A stretch of DNA of 64,000 bases, taken from Paracoccus shanxieyensis. GTDB lineage: Bacteria > Pseudomonadota > Alphaproteobacteria > Rhodobacterales > Rhodobacteraceae. Below are positions 33,834 to 42,137 of the stretch, piece after piece. Position 1 is the stretch's first letter. Each line of letters opens with the position of its first letter. A program made the position numbers and the translations under genes. The notes beneath the pieces were generated by a model. It saw only the letters and a list, made by a program, of their open reading frames with translations. It was not told where the DNA came from and did no database searches. The DNA lies in contig NZ_WMII01000006.1 of assembly GCF_009711265.1 (NCBI RefSeq), positions 158,300 to 222,299 of the forward strand, given 5' to 3'.

Positions 33834-34694
33834 CTACCTCGTGCCCATGATGCGTTCAAAGGGGATGATCATGCTGGCCAGCCGGAAGATCGCAAAGACC
33901 AGCGCCATCAGCACGACCGAGATCGACGAGGCCGCCCCCCATTCGTTGTAGATCTCGATATTGCGCGACACCAGCATCGACACAAGGAAGGTGCGCCCGC
34001 CGCCCAGAAGCTCGGGCGTGATGTAAAAGCCCAGCGTCAGCACGAAGACCAGCACCGACCCGGCAATGACGCCCGGCATCGACAGCGGCAGAAAGACGCT
34101 GCGAAACACCAGGCCGCCGCCGCCGCCAAGGCTGGCGCCCGCCATCTCAAGCTCGGACGGGATCTTCTTCATCGTGGCGTAAAGCGGCAGCACCATGAAG
34201 GGCAGCAGGATATGCAGCGTGGCGATGACCGTGCCGAATTCGTTGTTCACAAGGATCAGCGGCTGGTCGATGATCCCGGCCTTGGTCAGCGCGGTGTTCA
34301 CGATGCCGCGCCGTTGCAGCAGGATCAGCCACGCATAGGCCCGCACCAGAACGCTGGTCCAGAATGGCAGCAGCACCATGCCAAGGATGATCGGCGGCCA
34401 GATGCCCTGCGATTTCGCCGCGACATAGGCGATGGGATAGCCGATCACGATGCTGGCGATGGTCACCAGAAAGGCGATGCGGAAGGTCTGCAGAAACGAC
34501 GACAGATAGACCCCGTCCGTCAGGAAGCGCGCGTAATGCGTCAGCGTGAACCCGTCCGGTCCGCGAAAGGATTGCCACGCCATCCAGATCAGCGGCGTGA
34601 TCAAGAGCAGGCCGACGACGATCAGCGCCGGGGCCAGCAGGGCAAGGATCATCCGGCGTTCCCGGCGCTCCTCGGGGGTTGTGGTGTCGGTCAT
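33834..34694 (-). CDS. PotB-type ABC transporter permease
   Basis: A 286-residue permease with an N-terminal charged segment (TTPEERRERRM) and six TM helices. The EAA loop is ASLGGGGGLVFRSVFLPLSMPG, where the run of five Gly replaces the usual short linker. Four bases separate it from the PotC-like gene. It pairs with that protein as the heterodimeric channel of the polyamine-type importer. Confidence 0.93.
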   Translation of the reverse strand: MTDTTTPEERRERRMILALLAPALIVVGLLLITPLIWMAWQSFRGPDGFTLTHYARFLTDGVYLSSFLQTFRIAFLVTIASIVIGYPIAYVAAKSQGIWPPIILGMVLLPFWTSVLVRAYAWLILLQRRGIVNTALTKAGIIDQPLILVNNEFGTVIATLHILLPFMVLPLYATMKKIPSELEMAGASLGGGGGLVFRSVFLPLSMPGVIAGSVLVFVLTLGFYITPELLGGGRTFLVSMLVSRNIEIYNEWGAASSISVVLMALVFAIFRLASMIIPFERIMGTR

Positions 34695-34751
34695 GGTCGT
34701 CCGTTCCGGCCTTGGGGCTGCGGGGCGGCGCGGACGCCGCCCCTGATCGCG

Positions 34752-35789
34752 TTACTGCTGGACGAAGGCGGCCCAGCGTTCCAGCGCCTTGTCACCTTCG
34801 GCGCTGCTCCACCACGCGGCCGAGTTCAGCACCTGATTGGCGGCGTTCTCGGGCGAGTTCGGCATTTCGGCGGCGCGCTCGGCGCTGATCTTGCCGGTGT
34901 CATAAGCGGCCGGGTTGCCCGGGCCATAATCGATATATTCCGGGAAATTGGCCTGAATTTCGGGGGCCATGGCGGCGTTGATGAACTTCATCGCCGTCGC
35001 CCCGTTCGGCGCGCCCTTCAGCACACACAGCGAGGTATATTGCAGGATGCCCTGATTATAGGTGAAATCGACCGGCGCGCCTTCGGCCTTGATCGCCGAA
35101 ACGCGGCCATTCCATGCCATCGTCATGTCCACCTCGCCATCGGCCAGCAACTGCGCCGATTGCGCGCCCGAGGTCCACCAGACGCTGATATAGGGCTTGA
35201 TCTCTTCAAGCTTCTTGAAGGCGCGGTCCACATCCATCGGATACATGTCCTTGGGATCGACGCCATCGGCCATCAGCGCGGCCTCAAGCGTGGCCAGCGG
35301 GTGATTGCGCAGGGCGCGGGTGCCGGGGAATTTCTTCACATCCCAGAAATCGGCCCAGGTCTTGGGCGGGTTGTCGCCATAGGCATCGGCATTATAGGCC
35401 AGCACGCTGGAATAGAATTCATAGGCCACCGACCACTGGTCGCGCAGCTCTTCGGGCATGGCAGCGACATTGGGCATGTTGGCCATGTCCAGAGGCTCGA
35501 TCATGCCCTGTTCGCCGCCACGGATGCAGTCCTTGGTGGGGGTGTCGATCACGTCCCAGATCGGTTTGCCGGTGGCGGTCTGGGTGCGCAGGACGGGCCA
35601 CGCATCGGGGCTGCTGTCCTGTTTGATGGTGATGCCGGTCGCCTCGGTCACGGGATCAAGGATCGCCTTGGTCTGGGCTTCCTGATAGGCGCCGCCCTGA
35701 GACACGAAGGTGATTTCCTCGGCCAGGACCGGCCCGGCAAGGCACAGCGCCAGCGCGGTCAGGGTGGTCGTCTTGAATGCGGTATTCAT
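34752..35789 (-). CDS. PotD-type ABC substrate-binding protein
   Basis: A 345-residue periplasmic binding protein: signal peptide at residues 1-23 (ending AGPVLA), then the spermidine/putrescine-binding fold (EEITFVSQGGAYQEAQTKAIL, DVIDTPTKDCIRGGEQGM, MTMAWNGRVSAIKAEG). The acidic polyamine pocket of true PotD is not clearly conserved, so the ligand may be another cationic or amino compound. First component of the importer between the flavin oxidoreductase and permease genes. Confidence 0.93.
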   Translation of the reverse strand: MNTAFKTTTLTALALCLAGPVLAEEITFVSQGGAYQEAQTKAILDPVTEATGITIKQDSSPDAWPVLRTQTATGKPIWDVIDTPTKDCIRGGEQGMIEPLDMANMPNVAAMPEELRDQWSVAYEFYSSVLAYNADAYGDNPPKTWADFWDVKKFPGTRALRNHPLATLEAALMADGVDPKDMYPMDVDRAFKKLEEIKPYISVWWTSGAQSAQLLADGEVDMTMAWNGRVSAIKAEGAPVDFTYNQGILQYTSLCVLKGAPNGATAMKFINAAMAPEIQANFPEYIDYGPGNPAAYDTGKISAERAAEMPNSPENAANQVLNSAAWWSSAEGDKALERWAAFVQQ

Positions 35790-35823
35790 GGTCTTACCTT
35801 CCCGTTATGTTTGTTTTGGTTGA

Positions 35824-37122
35824 TTATTTTCCAACAGCGTCAAGGAACTGATACCAGCCCGCGACCAGCCGCACGCCGATTTCGCGCACCGGATAAAGCG
35901 GCACGGGGGGCAGGGGCAGCCGGCCCATCAGCCCGGCATCGGGCGTCTGGCCCAGCACCAGATCTGCGACATGCGGGCCGATCCAGTTCGACAGCGCGAC
36001 GCCCGTGCCGTTATAGCCCATGGCATAGGTTATGCGGTCGTCCAGCCGTCCCAGATGCGGCAGGCTGTCCATGGTCATGGCGACAAGCCCGGACCAGCGA
36101 TGCGTGATCTGCAGGCCCTGCAATTCCGGAAACTGGCTCCGCATCGCGCGTTCCAGCGCGGCGAAGGCCGCCGGGCTGTCATCCTTGCCAAAGGCGCCGC
36201 GCCCGCCATACAGCAGCCGGTCGCCCGATTTGCGAAACCAGCGCATCATGCGCCGTGTCTCGGTATAGCTGCGGCCCTGCGACAGCAGCGCCTGCCCCGG
36301 CGTGCCGGTCAGCGGCTGCGTCGCGATCATGGCCGAGCGGAACGGCACCACCCGACGTTCGACCGGACGGGTGGCGGGGGTCAGGCTGGCATAGGCATCG
36401 GTCGCCATCACCACCTGCCCTGCGCGCACGATGCCGCCGGGCGTGTGCAGATGCAGGCCGTCCTGCACGCGCCGGATCGCGGTGACGGGGCTGGTATCGT
36501 GCAGACGGATGCCCCGCGCCCGCATCCCGGCCACCAGACCGCGATGCAGTTTCAGCGGATGGACCACGCCGCCATGCAGGTTCAGCATGCCGCCGCAGAA
36601 ATCGCGCGATCCGGTTTCCTCGGCCATCTGATCCGGGCCGATCATCGACACCGCATCATCGCCCAGCGTGCCGCGCAGCCAGTCGCATTCCGCGCGCAGC
36701 GCCTCCAGCGCCTCGGGCCGGTGGGCACAGCGCAGCGAGCCCGAGCCGCGATAATCCGCGTCGATGCCGAAATCCTCCAGCAGCGCGCCGATATTCTGCG
36801 CCGCCTCGACGCCGATATCATGCATCCGCCGGGCGGTGTCGATGTCCCAGCGCCGCGCCATCTCGGCAAAGGTCAGGCGGAACTTGCCCGAGATCACCCC
36901 GCCATTGCGCCCCGATGCCCCCCAGCCCAGCCGGTTGGCCTCCAGCACGACCACATCCACCCCGCGCGCGGCCAGCGCCCGCGCGGTGGACAGGCCGGTA
37001 TAGCCGCCGCCGACAATGGCGACATCCGCCTGCACATCGCCCGGCACGGGATGCGGCGCGGGTGCAGCAGGCGCGGTGTCGCGCCACAGGCTGTCGATAT
37101 CGGGCAGCGGGGGCAGGGTCAT
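35824..37122 (-). CDS. FAD-dependent amine/amino acid oxidoreductase (DAO family)
   Basis: A 432-residue flavoprotein of the DadA/PuuB/glycine oxidase group. The dinucleotide site is DVAIVGGGYTGLSTARALAARG, followed by VVVLEANRLGWGASGRNGG. The C-terminal part holds HRWSGLVAMTMDSLPHLG and YAMGYNGTGVALSNWIG, typical of gamma-glutamylputrescine oxidase-like enzymes. It should oxidise a C-N bond of the imported substrate or a derivative. It begins one base after the HAD gene stop, so it is translationally coupled. Confidence 0.93.
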   Translation of the reverse strand: MTLPPLPDIDSLWRDTAPAAPAPHPVPGDVQADVAIVGGGYTGLSTARALAARGVDVVVLEANRLGWGASGRNGGVISGKFRLTFAEMARRWDIDTARRMHDIGVEAAQNIGALLEDFGIDADYRGSGSLRCAHRPEALEALRAECDWLRGTLGDDAVSMIGPDQMAEETGSRDFCGGMLNLHGGVVHPLKLHRGLVAGMRARGIRLHDTSPVTAIRRVQDGLHLHTPGGIVRAGQVVMATDAYASLTPATRPVERRVVPFRSAMIATQPLTGTPGQALLSQGRSYTETRRMMRWFRKSGDRLLYGGRGAFGKDDSPAAFAALERAMRSQFPELQGLQITHRWSGLVAMTMDSLPHLGRLDDRITYAMGYNGTGVALSNWIGPHVADLVLGQTPDAGLMGRLPLPPVPLYPVREIGVRLVAGWYQFLDAVGK

Positions 37123-37851
37123 TTACGCCGCAGCCCCCAGACGCTGGGCCGCCAGTTCCGCATCCACTGCGTCGGCCAGTTCCTTCAGCGTGGTGAAATG
37201 GTAATCCGGCGTCGTCACCACCTTCGGGATGGGCGAGGCGCCAAAGCCTTCCTGGCCCGCGCGGCGCTGGATCCAGCAGGTTGTATAGCCCAGTTCGCGC
37301 GCCACGCCGATATCGTGATGCTGGCTTTGCGCGACATGCAGGATTTCCGACTGCTTGAAGCCAAAGGCCGATTGCCGCCCCTTGTTGAAGGCAAAGAATT
37401 CCGGCGCGGGCTTGGCATAACCCGTCTCATCGCAGGTCACGGCGTCGTGGAACGGGCGGCCCAGCGTATGTTCATAGGCGGTAAAGGCGGTGCGATCGGC
37501 ATTGGTCATGGCGACAAGGCGGAAGTTCTTGCGCAGCCGGGCCAGCGCATCCACCGAATCCGCAAAGGCGGGCCAGCGCAGCACCGACAACTGGAACGCG
37601 TTGGCCACGGCCTCGGAACTGTCGAAGCCGGTTTCTTCGGCGATGGACAGATAGACATCGCGGAAGGCAAAGGACGACCGGCCATAGAACTTGTCGCGCC
37701 CGCGCAGATAGGGTTCAAAGATCTGGTAATCGCTGGCGGCGGCCGCCTTCGGCCCGCCCAATTCGCGGATGGCGTTCAGCACGCCGGTTTCAAAGTCGAT
37801 CAGCGTGCCGACCACGTCAAAGGTCATCACCTTGAAATCGGTGAGTTTCAT
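37123..37851 (-). CDS. HAD superfamily hydrolase, haloacid dehalogenase type II-like
   Basis: A 242-residue HAD hydrolase. The nucleophile Asp is in MTFDVVGTLIDFETG, the second motif is AMTNADRTAF, the Lys is in ETGYAKPAPEFF, and the last acidic motif is HVAQSQHHDIGVARELG. The family is named for L-2-haloacid dehalogenase, but the SSNxWD signature of true dehalogenases is replaced here by QSQHHD. A phosphatase or other hydrolase (for example acting on a ring such as azetidine carboxylate, as in one homologue) is as likely. Second gene of the operon. Confidence 0.88.
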   Translation of the reverse strand: MKLTDFKVMTFDVVGTLIDFETGVLNAIRELGGPKAAAASDYQIFEPYLRGRDKFYGRSSFAFRDVYLSIAEETGFDSSEAVANAFQLSVLRWPAFADSVDALARLRKNFRLVAMTNADRTAFTAYEHTLGRPFHDAVTCDETGYAKPAPEFFAFNKGRQSAFGFKQSEILHVAQSQHHDIGVARELGYTTCWIQRRAGQEGFGASPIPKVVTTPDYHFTTLKELADAVDAELAAQRLGAAA

Positions 37852-37893
37852 GTTGCCGTTCCTTCATCAGATTTGGGCGTTTCAGTGGGGATT

Positions 37894-38982
37894 TCAGGCC
37901 GCCTTCGGCACGACGATCGTGTCCTGCGGATGCAGCGCAAGGGTGACCGACTGGCCGCGTTCGGGCATCATCTGCCAGCCGGAATGGTTCGAGGGCAGGC
38001 GCAGGCTGACCGATTGGCCGCCCTCCAGCGTGACGAAGATCCGCACGCTTTCGCCCTGATACAGGCAGCTTTCCACACGCCCCGGCAGCAGATTGGCCTC
38101 GGGTGCGGTCTGCGCATCGGCAAAAGCCAGCTTTTCGGAATGCACGGTCAGGAAAAGCTGATCGCCTGCGGGCAGCGGATGGGCCGAATGCAGCGCCCGC
38201 CCGCCCAAGGACAGCCCCGCACCGTCGCGGGTGACGGGCAGCAGCATCGCCTCGCCGATGAAGCTGGCGACGAAGCTGTCGCAGGGGCGGTCATGCAGAT
38301 CGCGGGGGCTGTCCACCTGAACCAGACGGCCGTTTTTCATCACGGCGATGCGGTCGGACATGGTCAGCGCCTCGCGCTGGTCATGGGTGACATAGATGAT
38401 CGTCGCGCCCAGCTTGGCATGCAGCTGTTTCAGTTCCAGCTGCATGGTTTCGCGCAATTGCTTGTCCAGCGCGGACAGCGGTTCGTCCATCAGGATCAGC
38501 CGCGGCTCGAAGATCATCGCGCGGGCCAATGCGACCCGCTGGCGCTGCCCGCCCGACAGCGCCGAGATGGCGCGGTCGGCATAGCCCGACAGTTCCACCA
38601 TCTCCAGCGCGGCCTGCAGCTTGGCGAGCCACTGATCCTTGGGCATCCGGCGGGCGCGCAGCGGAAAGGTGATGTTTTCGCCGACCGTCATATGCGGAAA
38701 CAGCGCGTAGTTCTGAAAGACGATGCCGATGTCGCGCTTGTGCGGCGGCATATGGGTGATGTCGGTGTCGCCCAGATGGATGCTGCCCGAGGTGGGTTGC
38801 ACGAACCCGCCCAGCAGCCCCAGCAGCGTGGTCTTGCCCGAACCCGAGGGCCCAAGGATCGACAGGAATTCACCCGGCGCGACATCAAGGCTGACATCGT
38901 TCAACGCGGCGAATGTGCCATAGCGCTTGACGGCATTGCTGATCTTGACGCCGACTTTCTGCGGCCGCAGGGACGCGGGCAT
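37894..38982 (-). CDS. PotA-type ABC transporter ATP-binding protein
   Basis: A 362-residue importer ATPase. Walker A is LGPSGSGKTTLL (~40), the signature is ALSGGQRQRVALARA, Walker B is LILMDEPLSALD, and the switch His is in YVTHDQREALT. A C-terminal TOBE domain (residues ~280-355) is present. It is the first gene of the 12-gene operon and is divergent from the LysR gene at 39184 across a 200-bp intergenic region that should hold the operon promoter. Confidence 0.94.
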   Translation of the reverse strand: MPASLRPQKVGVKISNAVKRYGTFAALNDVSLDVAPGEFLSILGPSGSGKTTLLGLLGGFVQPTSGSIHLGDTDITHMPPHKRDIGIVFQNYALFPHMTVGENITFPLRARRMPKDQWLAKLQAALEMVELSGYADRAISALSGGQRQRVALARAMIFEPRLILMDEPLSALDKQLRETMQLELKQLHAKLGATIIYVTHDQREALTMSDRIAVMKNGRLVQVDSPRDLHDRPCDSFVASFIGEAMLLPVTRDGAGLSLGGRALHSAHPLPAGDQLFLTVHSEKLAFADAQTAPEANLLPGRVESCLYQGESVRIFVTLEGGQSVSLRLPSNHSGWQMMPERGQSVTLALHPQDTIVVPKAA

Positions 38983-39171
38983 GGGTTACCTCTCTGGCGG
39001 TCAGGGCAGCGGCATCCTTGCGCAAAAATGTAAAGACATCCTGCGGCAGCGTGATGTGCCTTGGCTGATCGCGTGTTTTTCCTGTTGGTCAATTCCGGCA
39101 TTCTTTGCCTGTTGTTTGCAGCGTGTCGAAAAAATGACGGGCGGGCAATTGAAAAAAAATCGAGATGATTG

Positions 39172-39184
39172 TTACATCATGTAA
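39172..39184. promoter_or_regulatory. Perfect 13-bp palindrome on the LysR start codon
   Basis: TTACATCATGTAA is a perfect inverted repeat around a single C. Its last base is the A of the regulator's ATG. It lies in the region shared with the divergent 12-gene operon and could be an autoregulatory operator. Confidence 0.5.
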
Positions 39185-40128
39185 TGAGACCGCTGCGCCG
39201 CCAGATCCCGTCGATGAACGCCCTGTTCGCCTTCGAGGCGGCGGGACGGCTGGGCAATCTGTCGCGCGCCTCGGAAGAGCTGAACGTGACGCCCGCCGCC
39301 GTCAGCCGCATGATGCGCCGGCTTGAGGATCATCTGGGCACGGCGCTGTTCCGGCGCAGCGGCGCGGGCGTGGTTCTCAGCGAGGATGGCCGGTTGCTGC
39401 ATGACGCGACCAGCCGCGCCATCACCCAGATCGAGTCCGCCGTGGCCGAGATCGAGGATCGCAGCAAGGGCGTCGATACGGTGACGATCTCGGTCTCGAC
39501 CGCGTTCACGACGCATTGGCTGATGCCGCGCATGGCCCGGTTCAAGGCGGATTTTCCCAGCGTGGATCTGCGCTTTCAACTGGTCATGGGACCGCTGAGC
39601 GGTCCTGTCGATGACGTGGATTTCGGCATGCGCTTCCTGCGCGCCAGCGAAACGCGCGAGGGGGTGTTTTCCATCATGCCCGAGGTGCTGATCCCGATTT
39701 CCAGCCCGTCCTATGGCGCCTCGCGCAGCGACGGCGCCGAGGGCGAGACGCTGATCAAACTGTCCGAGGGCGAGCCGCATGCCCCGCAGAACCTGCTTGC
39801 GGGGCATGATCTGGCGGGGGCCAACCCGTTGATCTTTGCCGATTATGCCATCGTCGTGCAGGCGGCGCTGCTGGGGCAGGGCATCGCATGGGGCTGGTTG
39901 TCGGTGGTGGGACACTGGATCCGTCATGGCGATCTGGTGCCTGCGCGCCCGCGCTGCCAGCTGACCTCGCGGCAATGCTGTTTCGTGCAGTCCTCGGGCA
40001 GGACGCCGCGTCCGGTGGCCGGTCAGGTCCGCGACTGGATCATCGCCGAATTGCAGAACGACTACCGCGAGGTCAGCCGGATGTTTCCCGAATTGGGCAT
40101 CCCGCCCCTGCTGGGGCCGGAGGGGTAA
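39184..40128 (+). CDS. LysR-family regulator, GcvA-like
   Basis: A 314-residue LysR-type regulator. The HTH lies at ~10-70 (NALFAFEAAGRLGNLSRASEELNVTPAAVSRMMRRLEDHLGTALFRR); the effector domain is of the GcvA type (STAFTTHWLMPRMARFKADFPSVDLRF). ATG at 39184 is chosen over a TTG at 39169. It is divergent from the Pot-type catabolic operon and is the likely regulator of it. It ends 2 bp from the stop of a second, convergent LysR gene. Confidence 0.92.
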   Translation: MRPLRRQIPSMNALFAFEAAGRLGNLSRASEELNVTPAAVSRMMRRLEDHLGTALFRRSGAGVVLSEDGRLLHDATSRAITQIESAVAEIEDRSKGVDTVTISVSTAFTTHWLMPRMARFKADFPSVDLRFQLVMGPLSGPVDDVDFGMRFLRASETREGVFSIMPEVLIPISSPSYGASRSDGAEGETLIKLSEGEPHAPQNLLAGHDLAGANPLIFADYAIVVQAALLGQGIAWGWLSVVGHWIRHGDLVPARPRCQLTSRQCCFVQSSGRTPRPVAGQVRDWIIAELQNDYREVSRMFPELGIPPLLGPEG

Positions 40129-40130
40129 CG

Positions 40131-41030
40131 TTAGGGCTGCAACTCGGCCACGAAAGCGCGGGCGATATGCGATTGTGCCCGCCGCGCAGGCTCCATCAGA
40201 TAGGTCGAGCGCCACAGATCCAGATCCGCCAGCGCCACGAAGCGGATGCGCGGGTCGCCAAACAGGTTCACCGCGTTTTCCGGCAGAAGCCCCACCCCCA
40301 GCCCGGCCCGGATCATCGCAAGCTGGGCGATGGTGGAATCCGCCAGCAGCGGACCGGCGATCAGATCGTGCGGCACCTTGCCCGAAAGCTCCAGCAATTG
40401 GCGGGTGCCGGTGCTGTCGTTCAGCGCAATGATCTGCGCGGGGTCGATCTGGTCCAGCCGCACCTGACCCGCCGCCGCCAGCGGGTGATCCGCGTTGCAG
40501 GCAAGGCCAAAGCGGTCCCGCGTCAGCAGAGTGTGTCGGATATCCGGGCTTTGGCGCGCGCGGCCGGCGATGGCCAGATCCAGCGCGCCGTCCACGACCA
40601 TGCGGGCCAGGGGCTCGGCAATGTCGTCATGCAGGCGGCAGCGGATGCCGGGATGGCGGGCGCGGAAACGGGCCAGCGCCGGTCCGACCAGCCCGCCGAT
40701 GGCCGAGGGCGCGGCGCCCACCGCCAGCGTGCCGGTTTCAAGCCCCGCCCCGGCGCGCGCGCGACCGATGGCCAGACGAAACCCCTCCAGCAGGGGCGCG
40801 GTGTCGTGCAGGAAGTCCAGCCCCAGCGGCGTGGGCGCGGGCGGGCGCTGGCTGCGATCAAAGATCGGCGCGCCGATGACCTCTTCGATCTGGCGGATCG
40901 TCTCGCTAAGTGCCGAGGGCACCACGCCAAGTTCTGTCGCGGCGCGCGCAAACGTCCCCAGCCGCCAGATCGCATGCGCGGCATGGACATGGCGCAGATT
41001 GACGTTCAGATTTTCAGAACCGATCCGCAT
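40131..41030 (-). CDS. LysR-family transcriptional regulator
   Basis: A 299-residue LysR-type regulator with the HTH at ~15-70 (WRLGTFARAATELGVVPSALSETIRQIEEVIGAPIFDRS) and a standard effector domain. It lies downstream of the glycosyltransferase gene, which ends 66 bp upstream in the same direction. A palindrome sits directly before its start codon. Its target is unclear: it may regulate itself or the ABC/envelope gene run upstream. Confidence 0.92.
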   Translation of the reverse strand: MRIGSENLNVNLRHVHAAHAIWRLGTFARAATELGVVPSALSETIRQIEEVIGAPIFDRSQRPPAPTPLGLDFLHDTAPLLEGFRLAIGRARAGAGLETGTLAVGAAPSAIGGLVGPALARFRARHPGIRCRLHDDIAEPLARMVVDGALDLAIAGRARQSPDIRHTLLTRDRFGLACNADHPLAAAGQVRLDQIDPAQIIALNDSTGTRQLLELSGKVPHDLIAGPLLADSTIAQLAMIRAGLGVGLLPENAVNLFGDPRIRFVALADLDLWRSTYLMEPARRAQSHIARAFVAELQP

Positions 41031-41034
41031 TTGG

Positions 41035-41049
41035 TTTCATTTTATGAAA
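41035..41049. promoter_or_regulatory. Inverted repeat before the second LysR gene
   Basis: TTTCAT-TTT-ATGAAA is a perfect 6-bp inverted repeat with a 3-bp centre, ending 5 bp before the start codon. The AT-rich composition stands out against the GC-rich surroundings and suits an autoregulatory operator. Confidence 0.5.
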
Positions 41050-41096
41050 TCAGGCCCCGCATCGCAAGGCTGCGGATGTGCTGCGCCGAATGGTGG

Positions 41097-42137
41097 TCAG
41101 CGCGCGCCGATCATGTCGATCACGCGGCTGGCAGTGCGCGCGGTATCGTCCCAGCTGGGCAGCGCCTTGCCGATGGCAAGGGCGTCGCGCGCCATCCTGC
41201 CGCGCAGCGCGGGATCGCTCAGCAACCGGCGCAGCGCTGTGGCGAAGGCCGGGGCGTCGCCCGGCGGGACCAGCAGCCCGGCCACGGGCGGCACCGTGTC
41301 GGGCACCGCCCCCGCCGCGCAGCTGACGATGGGCAGGCCCTGGGCCAGCGCCTCGTCGAAGACGATGCCATGGCCTTCATAGCGCGTCGCCAGCGCAAAG
41401 ATCGAAGCCTGAGCATACAGCGTTTCCAGCGGGGCGGGCTTGATCTCTCCGGCCAGTTCGATGCGATGGGCGACCGGGCTTGCGGCGATCTGCGCGGCCA
41501 GTTCGCCGGGATGATCGGCGTCCCACGCCCTGCCGACGATTCTGGCCTGCCAGTCCAGATCGCCAAGCTGCGACAGCGCGTCGATCAGCACGTCATGGCC
41601 CTTGCGCGGATGCAGGATGCCCACGGCAAGGATCAGCGGCGGAGATATCGGCGCGGGGGACAGCCGCGCGGGTTCGGTGCCGGGTCGGGCAATGGTGATG
41701 CGTTCGGGCGGGACGCCATAATCCTGCGTCAGGATCTGCCGGGTATGCGGGCTGGGGACCAGAACATGGCGGGCAAGGCGCAGATTGTCGCGCTCGGTCC
41801 GGAACAGGTGGTCGCGGCGGGCGGCGGACAGGCCGCTTTCCTTGGCCAATGGGTGATGGATCATCGCGATCAGCGGCGCCCGGATGCGGGCCAGCCCCTG
41901 CGTGTCGATCGCGCCGAAGACCAGCCCGTCGACGATCAGCGGGCGGTCCTCGGCCGCAAGCGCGGCGATGGCCGCCTGCATCTCGGCGGGCGAGGGGTCG
42001 GGAAAGCCTGCGGGCAATTGCAGGTGGCGCGTGTCGTGGCCCAGTTGGCGCAACCCCTGCAACAGGCGGCGTTCATAGATGAAGCCGCCGGTCAGGGTGG
42101 CGATGTCGCCCGGAATGGCGAAGGCGCAGGGGGTCAT
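41097..42137 (-). CDS. Glycosyltransferase family 4-type protein
   Basis: A 346-residue GT-B glycosyltransferase. The N-terminal acceptor domain begins CAFAIPGDIATLTGGFIYERRL with the GGF loop. The donor domain has AVGILHPRKGHDVLIDAL and the E-x7-E nucleotide-sugar motif in YEGHGIVFDEALAQGLPIV. The ATG at 42137 overlaps the permease stop (ATGA), an unusual coupling of an importer to a sugar transferase. It probably transfers a sugar to a lipid or glycan made by the neighbouring enzymes. Acceptor and donor are unknown. Confidence 0.9.
   Translation of the reverse strand: MTPCAFAIPGDIATLTGGFIYERRLLQGLRQLGHDTRHLQLPAGFPDPSPAEMQAAIAALAAEDRPLIVDGLVFGAIDTQGLARIRAPLIAMIHHPLAKESGLSAARRDHLFRTERDNLRLARHVLVPSPHTRQILTQDYGVPPERITIARPGTEPARLSPAPISPPLILAVGILHPRKGHDVLIDALSQLGDLDWQARIVGRAWDADHPGELAAQIAASPVAHRIELAGEIKPAPLETLYAQASIFALATRYEGHGIVFDEALAQGLPIVSCAAGAVPDTVPPVAGLLVPPGDAPAFATALRRLLSDPALRGRMARDALAIGKALPSWDDTARTASRVIDMIGAR

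Noticed and set aside
31383..36107. Long plus-strand frames of 670 and 786 codons
   Set aside because: They are antisense shadows of the GMC, permease and binding-protein genes, with biased composition and no motif.
35971..39033. A 1020-codon plus-strand open frame
   Set aside because: It runs antisense to potA, the HAD gene and the FAD oxidoreductase gene. No domain is recognisable in it.
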